DNA from: Thermocrinis sp.
GTDB lineage: Bacteria; Aquificota; Aquificia; Aquificales; Aquificaceae
Length of the DNA: 64,000 nucleotides
Reading direction: 5' to 3'
Assembly (NCBI GenBank): GCA_028276475.1
Contig: JAPYWH010000001.1
Location: 1-64,000 of the forward strand
Made by a program: the position numbers and the translations under genes. Below are positions 29,858 through 38,956 of this stretch, piece by piece. Numbering within the stretch: position 1 is the first letter of the stretch; the number at the start of each line of letters is the position of its first letter. The notes below the pieces were generated by a model. It ran no database searches, had not been told where the DNA came from, and saw only the letters and a program-made list of their open reading frames with translations.

Positions 29858-30889
29858 ATGCTAAGCGGAATGCTAAAACTTTTTGGTCTGTTTTCCAACA
29901 ACATAGGCGTAGACCTTGGCACCGCCAACACTGTAATCTACTTAGAGGGCAAAGGGGTTGTTCTTTCTGAACCCTCCATAGTAGCAGTGGACGTGAAAAC
30001 TGGAAAAGTCTTGGCGGTTGGGAGGGAAGCTAAGGAAATGCTTGGAAAGACTCCCGAGACAATACAAACCATAAGACCCCTCAGAGACGGAGTGATAACG
30101 GACTTTGAGGCAACAAGAATAGTGCTCTCTTACTTTATTAACAAAGTAGTAGGCGGTGGCATACTCAGACCAAAGCCAAGGGTGGTGGTAGGTGTGCCCT
30201 CGGGCGTTACACAGGTGGAAAAGAGGGCAGTTATAGATGCTGCAAAGAGCGCGGGCGCAAGGGAGGTATATTTAATAGCGGAACCCATGGCAGCGGCCAT
30301 AGGTGCCGGTCTTCCCATAGACCAGCCCGTTGGAAATATGGTGGTGGATATTGGAGGGGGAACCACAGAGATAGCAGTAATATCCCTGGCGGGCATAGTG
30401 GCGTCCACCTCTATCCGGGTGGCGGGGGATGAGATGACGGAGGCGGTAGCCAACTACATTAAGAAAAAGCACCACATATTGATTGGGGAACAAACCGCAG
30501 AGAGGATAAAAATAGAACTTGGAAGCGCAGTGGAGGAAGAGGAAGAGAGGACCATGGAAATAAAAGGCAGAGATATAACTGGTCTCCCAAAGACCATAAC
30601 CATAACAAACAAAGAGATTGCGCAAGCCTTGGAAGATGTGGTTAGTGCCATAATAAACGCCATAAAGGCTACCCTTGAAAGAACACCGCCGGAGCTTACC
30701 TCAGATATTGCAGAAAGGGGCATTACCTTGGCAGGAGGTGGTTCCCTCCTTAGAAATTTGGATGTGAGGGTGCACAGAGAGACGGGGATAATAACTAAAT
30801 ACTGCGAGGACCCTATAACCGCAGTGGCAAGAGGAGTGGGTTCCATACTTGATAAGATGCACCTAATAAGGCGAGTATCCATGGAATGA
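29858..30889 (+). CDS. mreB: Rod shape-determining protein MreB
   Basis: NIGVDLGTANTVIYLEGKGVVLSEPSIVAVD; MVVDIGGGTTEIAVISL. Confidence 0.97.
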   Translation: MLSGMLKLFGLFSNNIGVDLGTANTVIYLEGKGVVLSEPSIVAVDVKTGKVLAVGREAKEMLGKTPETIQTIRPLRDGVITDFEATRIVLSYFINKVVGGGILRPKPRVVVGVPSGVTQVEKRAVIDAAKSAGAREVYLIAEPMAAAIGAGLPIDQPVGNMVVDIGGGTTEIAVISLAGIVASTSIRVAGDEMTEAVANYIKKKHHILIGEQTAERIKIELGSAVEEEEERTMEIKGRDITGLPKTITITNKEIAQALEDVVSAIINAIKATLERTPPELTSDIAERGITLAGGGSLLRNLDVRVHRETGIITKYCEDPITAVARGVGSILDKMHLIRRVSME

Positions 30890-31659
30890 AAGAGCGGTTA
30901 TTTTATTTTTCTCTCTTTCTGCTCAGCGTGTGTGCCTACTTGTTTAATTTGTCTTCTTATCCTTTGCTTTCTCCCTTCGCAAGTCTTATAAACAGCCTTT
31001 TAATGCCTGTAATGGAGCTCAAAGCCCAGACCACAAAAAGAGTTCAAGACCTTGTCAATACTTATGTGTTTTTAGTGGATACACAAAAAAGAAACAAAAA
31101 GTTGTTGGAGGAGGTCAGCGCACTTAGTCTAAAGGTCAGCGAGCTTGAAGGTTGTAAGCGTGAGCTTTTGCAGTTGAAAGGATTAATGGAAGAACCTCCC
31201 ACTGTTGAATACACCCTTGCGGGAGTGGTCGCCTACGACCCTTCAGGAAGGGATGAGTTTATGCTCCTTGATAAGGGAAAGAGGGATGGGCTTGAAGAGG
31301 GCTTTGTGGTAGCCCACAGAAACGTATTTTTGGGCATTATAGATCAGGTTTATGTGGGCACTTCAAGGGTCAGGACTGTTTGGTCTGATAACCTCCACGT
31401 AAGCGCCACCGCGGGTGGAAAGAACTACATATACAGGGGTGGGTTTCCAAAGGGTAGCCTGTTGCACGTCCCCCAAGAGGATGAACTAAAAAAAGGGGAA
31501 AAGGTTTTTTTGAGAAGCCTTAAACTCCCTCCCCTTGAAATAGGGGAGGTTTATGAAGTCTATCCTTCAGGAGAACAGTTTTTTAAAAGGGTTGAGGTAA
31601 AACCCTATGGGGACATTAGAAGGGTTGATTTTGTGCTGGTGTTGAGGAGAAGGCTTTGA
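30886..31659 (+). CDS. mreC: Rod shape-determining protein MreC
   Basis: Position after mreB; N-terminal TM, coiled coil, VVAYDPSGRDEFMLLDKGKRDGLEEGFVV. Confidence 0.9.
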   Translation: MKERLFYFSLFLLSVCAYLFNLSSYPLLSPFASLINSLLMPVMELKAQTTKRVQDLVNTYVFLVDTQKRNKKLLEEVSALSLKVSELEGCKRELLQLKGLMEEPPTVEYTLAGVVAYDPSGRDEFMLLDKGKRDGLEEGFVVAHRNVFLGIIDQVYVGTSRVRTVWSDNLHVSATAGGKNYIYRGGFPKGSLLHVPQEDELKKGEKVFLRSLKLPPLEIGEVYEVYPSGEQFFKRVEVKPYGDIRRVDFVLVLRRRL

Positions 31660-32102
31660 TGTTTTATTTGCTTTTGGCTTTAGTTCTTTTTCTTCAGAGC
31701 TCGGTGTTTGTTGGAATTTTTGGAAGTTATCTGTTTGTCCCGGACCTCCTTTTAGCTCTTCTCTTCCTCTCAAACGCCAGAGGTCGTACAAATTACCCAA
31801 GGGGCTTTATAGGGGGATTTCTCCTGGATGTGCTCTTGGACACTCTGGGGTGGCACACCTCGGGTAAGCTCTTAGCCCTGTTTGTGCTTAGCTTTATAAA
31901 GAGAAAGTTCTTTATAGAAACCCTTTCCTCCCTCATGTTTGCCTACCTGATAGTAGCCCTTTTGGAACACTCCTACAGACTTTTGCTTTTTAGGTCCAAA
32001 TTCTACTACCCTCTGGAACCTATCCCTCTTTTGATTGAGTTCCTTGTGGAGTTGGCGGTGGTTTATTATTTTGGAAAGAAATTGCTGAAAAATGAGACGT
32101 AG
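31656..32102 (+). CDS. mreD: Rod shape-determining protein MreD
   Basis: Small polytopic membrane protein between mreC and PBP2; FVPDLLLALLFLSNARGRTNYPRGFIGGFLLDVL. Confidence 0.8.
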   Translation: MMFYLLLALVLFLQSSVFVGIFGSYLFVPDLLLALLFLSNARGRTNYPRGFIGGFLLDVLLDTLGWHTSGKLLALFVLSFIKRKFFIETLSSLMFAYLIVALLEHSYRLLLFRSKFYYPLEPIPLLIEFLVELAVVYYFGKKLLKNET

Positions 32103-33864
32103 GAACTTCCTGCTGGTGCTATTGCTTTCTGTTTTCCTTTACTTGGCGTTGGTTTTTAGGCTGTTTTATTTGCAGATATTTAAAGGAGAGTATTACAAAA
32201 ACTTGGCAAAGAGAAACTACATAAGGCGAAGGGTGGTCTACGCCCAAAGGGGAGACATCCTTGACAGAAACGGCGTAAAGTTAGCCTATGATATACCCGA
32301 ATACGCCCTATTTTTGGACCCTCAGTTGATAGAGGAGAAAAGCACTTTAGAGGAAACCCTTAAAAGCCTTGATGAACTTTTTGGTATAAAGCTGTCTTAT
32401 GAGTTTTTGCAGAGCAAAAAAAGAAGCGTTGAACCTATACTCTTAAGAAAGTTAGAAAGTCAGGAAGAGTTGGACAAGTTTTATAACAACAGCTACCGCC
32501 TGCCGGGTGTTTTCATAAACATGCTTCCAAAAAGGTTTTATCCCTTTGGAGAAGAGTGTGCCCACCTTTTGGGGTATGTGGGTTATCCAACGCAGGAACA
32601 CATGGAGAAATACAAGGAAAGAATATCCTTTCAGAGTTTGGTGGGAAGGCAGGGCTTGGAGAGGATTTTTGATGAACAGCTTCTTGGTTGGGTTGGCACG
32701 GAAGAGCTAATCGTCAACGCGGTGGGAAAGATTATAGGAACCTATAAGGAAACTGCACCCAAGAAAGGCAACAGTTTGGTTCTTACAATAGACAGCCGAA
32801 TTCAGAAGATCGCTTTTGAGGTTTTTAAAACCTCTGGGCACAAGGCGGGTGCCATAATGGTTTTAAGGGCAGACACGGGGGAGGTCTTAGCCTTGATGAG
32901 CTATCCCTCCTACGACCCAAACCTGATATACGATAAGTGGGAAGATTATCAACAGGACCCTATGAACCCCCTTTTTAACAGGGCATTGAACGCCTTTTAT
33001 CCACCGGGTTCTGTCATAAAGGTTGGTTTGGCAATTGGACTTTTGCAGGAGGGAGTGAGCCCAAAGGAGGGCGTCTTTTGCAGAGGAAAGTTTTCCCTTG
33101 GCAATAGGGATTTTTACTGCTGGCTAAGAAGCGGACACGGTTGGGAGAACATGCGCACCGCCATACGAGACTCTTGCGACGTTTATTTTTATAGCTTTTG
33201 CTACAACAGGCTTGGACCAAGGAAGATTGAAGCCACTCTTAGGAGCTTTTCCTTTGGAGAAAGCGTGCCCCTTGAACTACCAAACGCACGGGGCATAATG
33301 CCCAATCCCGAGTGGAAAAGAAAGGTCAAAAGGGAACCATGGTATGGGGGAGACACGGTCAATATGTCCGTAGGTCAAGGGTATCTAAAGGCAACCCTCC
33401 TTCAACAATGCCTGATGGTGATGGGTATAGCAAACGATGGGGTTATTTACAAGCCTTTCTTGGTCAAAGAAATTAGGGACCCAGAAGGGCGAGTAGTTTG
33501 GAAGAATAAAAAGACTGTCTATAAGGTTATAAAAGCACCCCTTGAACACTTTGCCCTCGTTAAGGAAGCTATGAGGGATGTGGTTAGGTCTGGAACGGGT
33601 GTTATGGCTAACTCTTCTATTGCAGAGATCGCCGGAAAGACAGGCACCGCCCAAGTGGCTTCTATAAGCACAAGGAGGAAGAACCTTCCCTACAAACTCA
33701 GGGACCACGCCTGGTTCGTTTGCTTTGCCCCATACAGAAATCCCCTCTTTGTGGTAGGCGTTTTGGTGGAGCATGGAGGATCTGGAGGGTCTGTAGCCGC
33801 ACCCATAGCAAGAAGGGTGATAGAGAGAATATACATAGAAGGCATACACAAAGAGCCAATGTAA
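32092..33864 (+). CDS. mrdA: Penicillin-binding protein 2
   Basis: RRVVYAQRGDILDRNGVKLA; NAFYPPGSVIKVGLAIGLLQEG (SxxK); AGKTGTAQ (KTG). Confidence 0.95.
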   Translation: MRRRNFLLVLLLSVFLYLALVFRLFYLQIFKGEYYKNLAKRNYIRRRVVYAQRGDILDRNGVKLAYDIPEYALFLDPQLIEEKSTLEETLKSLDELFGIKLSYEFLQSKKRSVEPILLRKLESQEELDKFYNNSYRLPGVFINMLPKRFYPFGEECAHLLGYVGYPTQEHMEKYKERISFQSLVGRQGLERIFDEQLLGWVGTEELIVNAVGKIIGTYKETAPKKGNSLVLTIDSRIQKIAFEVFKTSGHKAGAIMVLRADTGEVLALMSYPSYDPNLIYDKWEDYQQDPMNPLFNRALNAFYPPGSVIKVGLAIGLLQEGVSPKEGVFCRGKFSLGNRDFYCWLRSGHGWENMRTAIRDSCDVYFYSFCYNRLGPRKIEATLRSFSFGESVPLELPNARGIMPNPEWKRKVKREPWYGGDTVNMSVGQGYLKATLLQQCLMVMGIANDGVIYKPFLVKEIRDPEGRVVWKNKKTVYKVIKAPLEHFALVKEAMRDVVRSGTGVMANSSIAEIAGKTGTAQVASISTRRKNLPYKLRDHAWFVCFAPYRNPLFVVGVLVEHGGSGGSVAAPIARRVIERIYIEGIHKEPM

Positions 33865-33883
33865 GGTTATATTTTTCTCCATT

Positions 33884-35056
33884 ATGGCGGAGACCCTTTT
33901 AGACCACAAGAGCGTGCAGTTTGAATTTGCAAAGAAGGGCTTTTTTTCTTTCATTGAAGGCAAGGACTACCTTTTGCCTTACCTGAAGCCCGAAAAAACT
34001 CCTCTTCTGCTTATGGACCTGGAGGGAATAAAGGGTAGATACATAGAACTTAAGTATCACTTTCCCAACTTCAACGTGTATTACGCGGTAAAGGCAAACG
34101 ACCATGAAAGGATCATAAGGGCACTTGCTGAGCTTGGTGCGGGCTTTGAAGTGGCTTCCGCGGAAGAGCTAAACAGGGTGCTTGGTGTGGGTGTGAGCCC
34201 AAGCAGGATTATATCAAGCAATCCGGTTAAACCTCCCGAGTTCATAGAGTACGCCTACAAAAAGGGAGTAGACCGGTTTGCAGTAGATTCCTTTACAGAG
34301 GTGGATAAAGTATCAGCCTTAGCAAGCAGGGCAAAGGTGTATGTTAGAATTGTTGTGCCCAACGAAGGGAGCGACTGGCCTCTTTCCAAAAAGTTTGGTG
34401 TGGACTTAGATACTGCCTTGGACATCTTGGAGTACGCGAGAGAAAAAAGGTTAATACCTTACGGCATAACCTTCCATGTGGGTTCTCAGTGCAACAACTT
34501 TAGAAACTGGTTTATAGGCATAAAAACCGCAGCAGAGCTTTGGGAAAAGGCAAGGGAGAGGGGTCTAAGGCTCAAGATGTTAAACATTGGTGGGGGCATA
34601 CCGGTCAGATACAGCTACGAAGCCCTAAGCATAGAGGATATAGCATACTATGTAAAGGGGCTACTTCAGAAGTTCTTTCCCATACTGCCCTACGAGCTTC
34701 AAATGGAACCTGGCAGGGGCATAGTAGGAGACCAGGGTATCATGGTATGCAGGGTCATAGGGAAGGCAAAAAGGGGAGAGGACCTCTGGCTTTACATAGA
34801 CACGGGCGTGTTCAACGGTCTTGCAGAAGCCTTGGGAGGTATAAGGTATGCCTTTTACCTAGACAGAGAAGGTGAGCTAAAAGAATGGACCATCGGCGGT
34901 GTATCCTGCGATAGTATGGATGTGGTGGCAAGGAAGGTAGCCCTTCCAGAGCCAGAGGTGGGAGATTTCTTATACATCCTCTCCGCTGGGGCATACACAA
35001 CTGTATATGCAGCACCCTTCAACGGTTTTCCCGCTCCCGAAGTTGTATTTCCTTAA
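33884..35056 (+). CDS. Fold-type III PLP decarboxylase (ornithine/lysine decarboxylase-like)
   Basis: NVYYAVKANDHERIIRALAELGAGFEVASAEEL; FHVGSQCNN; GGVSCDSMDVVA; GAYTTVYAAPFNGF. Confidence 0.88.
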   Translation: MAETLLDHKSVQFEFAKKGFFSFIEGKDYLLPYLKPEKTPLLLMDLEGIKGRYIELKYHFPNFNVYYAVKANDHERIIRALAELGAGFEVASAEELNRVLGVGVSPSRIISSNPVKPPEFIEYAYKKGVDRFAVDSFTEVDKVSALASRAKVYVRIVVPNEGSDWPLSKKFGVDLDTALDILEYAREKRLIPYGITFHVGSQCNNFRNWFIGIKTAAELWEKARERGLRLKMLNIGGGIPVRYSYEALSIEDIAYYVKGLLQKFFPILPYELQMEPGRGIVGDQGIMVCRVIGKAKRGEDLWLYIDTGVFNGLAEALGGIRYAFYLDREGELKEWTIGGVSCDSMDVVARKVALPEPEVGDFLYILSAGAYTTVYAAPFNGFPAPEVVFP

Positions 35057-35876
35057 AGGAAACCCTTATGACACCCTTTTCCTCTTCCAACATTATTATT
35101 TTTTCTGTGAAAGGCGCCAGGTCCTTAAGGTCATAAATTAGCTTTTGCTGGCTTATGTATGGTATGTTTATGAATACCAACGTCCCACTTTCCAGAATTC
35201 TAACTATTTCTCCTATCTCCCTCTCATCAAAACGTTCTGTATAGCCTATATAAAAGATATCAGGTTTTATTAGCATGGCGTCCCCAAGCCCTTCTTGCAA
35301 ACTTTCTACATCCGTGCCTATCTCCCTCTGTATAACCAAAGAGTTCCCATGCTTCAAAAGGTAGTTTAGAGGCTCTTCCAATATGTAAATTACCTTTGAA
35401 AAGTTGATGCTAACATGCTGTAGTAAAGAGTAAGCAAACATAGAAGCTTTTTTATGATCTTTGCCCGTTATCACCACACACCTGCCAGATAGATCTTCTA
35501 CTATTCGGTTTATCTCCTTTATTACATGGGATGGGTCTTGGCAAAGCTCTTCTATAGTTGGTATTTCAAAGGGTGTCTTGATTATGGATATTACATAACT
35601 GCCCCTCTGTGTCATGTATACAACCCTAAAACGTCCGCTCTTGTGTATACCAAAAGAAAAAGAACCTTCCTTACCCAAGGGACCTAACGAGCCAGACGCA
35701 TGGCTTTTCAGCGCCACTAAAGTGTCCCTTATATCTTCGCTAGTAAGGACTACGGGCATAAATCTTACCAGTTTGCCCTCCCTCCTTTCCATGGGGGACG
35801 CATTTGGTGCCAGGAAGACCTCTGAAACAGTGCTTACACTTCCCAAGTAGTTCAATATTTGAGCTACGTAATTCAT
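35019..35876 (-). CDS. PilT/GspE-like ATPase homologue with degenerate Walker motifs
   Basis: FSFGIHKSGRFRVVYMTQRGSYVISIIK resembles PilT N-domain; P-loop position reads VVITGKDHKKASMFA. Confidence 0.6.
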   Translation of the reverse strand: MNYVAQILNYLGSVSTVSEVFLAPNASPMERREGKLVRFMPVVLTSEDIRDTLVALKSHASGSLGPLGKEGSFSFGIHKSGRFRVVYMTQRGSYVISIIKTPFEIPTIEELCQDPSHVIKEINRIVEDLSGRCVVITGKDHKKASMFAYSLLQHVSINFSKVIYILEEPLNYLLKHGNSLVIQREIGTDVESLQEGLGDAMLIKPDIFYIGYTERFDEREIGEIVRILESGTLVFINIPYISQQKLIYDLKDLAPFTEKIIMLEEEKGVIRVSFKEIQLRERENR

Positions 35877-36062
35877 TGATAAATATTTTAAAACAAAAAG
35901 GACCTTACCTTGGGTGAGAAATTAAGAAAGGCTGGAAAAATCCTCTCCTTCAGACAAAGCCTGTAAGATAAGACATCAAAAGAGTTTGTGGTTTGGGACG
36001 CTTGCGGACAGCCTTCAGGGTCATACCGTTTGTAGTTTCTTCGGCTGGTTTATAATTTTTCC

Positions 36063-36713
36063 ATGCTCTTTGTCCTTTCCGCACCCTCGGGGACGGGGAA
36101 AACTACGGTGGCAAACTTTATCATAAGGGATGTGGAAGACATAAGGCGTGTGATCACCGCAACCACCAGACCAAAAAGAGAGGGTGAAGTGGAGGGTGTT
36201 GATTACATCTTCCTTACAGTGGAAGAATTTGAACAGGGTATAAGGGAGGGTATGTTTTTGGAATATGCAAAGGTGTATGGCAACTATTACGGGACGCCAA
36301 AGGATCAGGTTTTAAAAAACGAAGAGGAAGGTTATGACTCCCTCTTGGTCATTGATGTGCAGGGCGCCATGACCATAAAGAGAAATTTCCCAGACAGCGT
36401 GCTCGTGTTCTTGCTTCCTCCATCCATCGAGGAGCTCAAAAGGAGGCTTTTAACCAGGGGCTACGGGCACGAAAACCTCCAAGAGCGCTTACGCACTGCG
36501 GAGTGGGAAATCTCCTGCGCAAAACACTTTGACTACATAGTGGTAAATGAATTTTTGGACGAAACGGTAGAAACTCTTAAAAATATCATCCTGTCTTCAA
36601 GATATACTTCCAAGAACTTCTTGGCGAATATTTCAAAGTTCCTCAAAGATGATAAAATAATAAAGCTTTTAGAAAAAGAATGCACGGAGGTAAGTCATGG
36701 GCAAAAGACCTAA
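36063..36713 (+). CDS. gmk: Guanylate kinase
   Basis: LFVLSAPSGTGKTTVANFII; ATTRPKREGEVEGVDYIFLT. Confidence 0.96.
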   Translation: MLFVLSAPSGTGKTTVANFIIRDVEDIRRVITATTRPKREGEVEGVDYIFLTVEEFEQGIREGMFLEYAKVYGNYYGTPKDQVLKNEEEGYDSLLVIDVQGAMTIKRNFPDSVLVFLLPPSIEELKRRLLTRGYGHENLQERLRTAEWEISCAKHFDYIVVNEFLDETVETLKNIILSSRYTSKNFLANISKFLKDDKIIKLLEKECTEVSHGQKT

Positions 36714-36918
36714 CATAGAGGGCGCCCTAAAGCAGGTAAGCAGTAGGTATGAACTGGTGCATGCGGTGGCAAAAAGGGTTGAACAGCTACTAAAAGAGGG
36801 AGACGATATATTTGTCAGGGACAAGGTAAAAAAAGAACTCATAAAGAAAACCTTTTATGCCATAGAGGAACTGGCAGAAGGAAAGGTTCGGGTAAAGAAG
36901 GTTAATTTGGAACCATGA
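36697..36918 (+). CDS. rpoZ: RNA polymerase omega subunit
   Basis: Short ORF after gmk: NIEGALKQVSSRYELVHAVAKRVEQL. Confidence 0.8.
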   Translation: MGKRPNIEGALKQVSSRYELVHAVAKRVEQLLKEGDDIFVRDKVKKELIKKTFYAIEELAEGKVRVKKVNLEP

Positions 36919-37319
36919 TAAAGAGCCTTCTCTTTTTGCATCTCTTTTTTGCTACCCTTTGGGTGGGTGGGATGGCATACACATTGCTCTTTCTTAGACC
37001 ATCCCTTAAAAGCTTGCCAGAGGGTCCAAAGCAGAACCTTGTCCAAAACCTATACGGAAGGTTCTTTTTGGGCGTGTGGCTGTCTATACTCGTTCTTTTC
37101 ATCACGGGCGTTGGGCTATGGCATGGCTACAAGAAGGACTTTTCCTCCAACTTCCTCTTTCACCTAAAGCTCCTTCTCTTCGCCCTCATGGTGCTAAACT
37201 TTGCATACATTTACTTTTTCCAATACAGAAAAGGTAAGTTCGGTGCAATCCCAAGCCTCATTGCTATAAACTTTGTCTTTGCTATACTTATATACCTGAT
37301 CATCTCGTGGATCGCCTAA
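36915..37319 (+). CDS. Small integral membrane protein (CopD-like)
   Basis: Four hydrophobic segments; LHLFFATLWVGGMAYTLLFLRPSL. Confidence 0.6.
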   Translation: MIKSLLFLHLFFATLWVGGMAYTLLFLRPSLKSLPEGPKQNLVQNLYGRFFLGVWLSILVLFITGVGLWHGYKKDFSSNFLFHLKLLLFALMVLNFAYIYFFQYRKGKFGAIPSLIAINFVFAILIYLIISWIA

Positions 37320-38956
37320 CACTTTTTCTAATTTTTGTGCTGTTTTCCTTTGCCTTTTCCCAACTTACCCAGGAGTATACCCTTTTATCTGAGTTTTTAC
37401 AAAAACGGGACTTAGCCCTGGGTGAAAGGCTTTTGAGGGACTATCCCAACGCGGTTTTTGTGGATGATCTGAGGCTTTTGCTTGCGGAGGGATACTATCA
37501 GAGGGGAGAACTAAAGAGGGCTGAGGAGCTTTTGAAGGAGATAAATCCCAGGGCTTTGAAGTTTGATTATGTGGAAAAATACGCCCACCTCTGGAGGGCT
37601 ATGAACTTAGATAAAAAAACTGCCCTGTTGAACCTTCCTCATCTTTTCAAGGATTACATACCGGAGGTTTTTCTAACTGAGGAGGAAAAGTTAAAGGTTG
37701 GCGAAGGGCTTATAAAAAAAAGACAATACAGAGAAGCTATAAACCTATTGCAGGACATACCCAAGGCTTGCTCCCTTCTGGGGGAGGCTTATGAAAGATT
37801 GAGACTATACAAAGAGGCAATGGAAGTGCTCAAAGACTGCAACAACAGGGAGGGAGCTTTAAAATACGCAAGGGTGGTTTTTAATGTGTCCGAGGAGGAG
37901 TTTAAAAGGGCACTTCTTAAGCTTAAAGGCTATGAAGAATACAATCAAGCCTTATTTTACGCAGGTCGGATCTCTTTGTACAGGGAAAATTACCAAAAGG
38001 CTTTGGAGTGGTTTTCTATGATGGAAGAGGGCTATCAAAAGCACTTTCAATCAGGGCTGGTTCTTTTCATACTGGAGGACTACCATAGGGCAGTTGATGC
38101 CTTTCAGAAGGCTTTGAACCTATCTTCCTCGGATGAGGAAAAGGCGCAGGCGCACTTTTGGCTTTACAAAAGCTACGAGAGGTTGGGAGATTTTCAAAAA
38201 GCTGGGGAACATCTTTTGAAGGCGTCAAAGGGCATAGGCTTTTATTCAACGATGGCAAAGGTGCAACTGGGAGAACCGGTGGCTATCAGAGGGTTAAAGG
38301 TATTCTTTGCCAGCGCAGAGGAAACCTCTATGGCAAGCACCCTAAGGAGCATAACGGAAGCGGGTTTTTTGCATTATGCCCGCTTGGAAGCTTTCAGAAG
38401 CATAGACAAACTTACCACATCGGACATCATTGCCATTCAAAGATTTGACCCTTTCTTAGCCATAAGGCTGGCGGTTAGAAGGTTTGGCATTAGGTCTGAT
38501 ATACACCAATACATAGCCTATCCTACACCCTACAGGGAGTTCGTGGAGGAAGCTTACAAAACCTTTGGTGTGGATAAAAACCTTATATGGGCAATTATGA
38601 GGCAGGAGAGCTTATTTGACCCATTGGCTATATCTCCCAGCGGTGCAAAGGGGCTTATGCAACTAATGGACTTTACCGCAAGGGAGGTCTCCCAAAGATA
38701 CAGAATTCCCAACAGTGTTTTTTCTCCAAGGGAAAACATACTTTTGGGCACCGCATACCTAAGGGAGATGATAGAGCTCTGGAAGGACGATTGGGTTAGG
38801 GCAATAGCCAGCTACAACGCAGGACCAGAGCGAGTTAGAGGCTTTATCCAGCACGCAGACCCTTATGTGTTCATAGAGACCATTCCCATAAGCGAAACAA
38901 GAAACTATGTAAAGCGCGTGTTGGAGAACTATTACACATACAGGGCATTAAATTGA
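37307..38956 (+). CDS. Soluble lytic murein transglycosylase with TPR-like repeats
   Basis: NLIWAIMRQESLFDPLAISPSGAKGLMQLM; ASYNAGPERV. Confidence 0.93.
   Translation: MDRLTLFLIFVLFSFAFSQLTQEYTLLSEFLQKRDLALGERLLRDYPNAVFVDDLRLLLAEGYYQRGELKRAEELLKEINPRALKFDYVEKYAHLWRAMNLDKKTALLNLPHLFKDYIPEVFLTEEEKLKVGEGLIKKRQYREAINLLQDIPKACSLLGEAYERLRLYKEAMEVLKDCNNREGALKYARVVFNVSEEEFKRALLKLKGYEEYNQALFYAGRISLYRENYQKALEWFSMMEEGYQKHFQSGLVLFILEDYHRAVDAFQKALNLSSSDEEKAQAHFWLYKSYERLGDFQKAGEHLLKASKGIGFYSTMAKVQLGEPVAIRGLKVFFASAEETSMASTLRSITEAGFLHYARLEAFRSIDKLTTSDIIAIQRFDPFLAIRLAVRRFGIRSDIHQYIAYPTPYREFVEEAYKTFGVDKNLIWAIMRQESLFDPLAISPSGAKGLMQLMDFTAREVSQRYRIPNSVFSPRENILLGTAYLREMIELWKDDWVRAIASYNAGPERVRGFIQHADPYVFIETIPISETRNYVKRVLENYYTYRALN

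Noticed and set aside
35880-36062. Possible sRNA or riboswitch upstream of gmk
   Set aside because: No convincing structure or known motif; only the gmk-proximal TATAAT is supportable.
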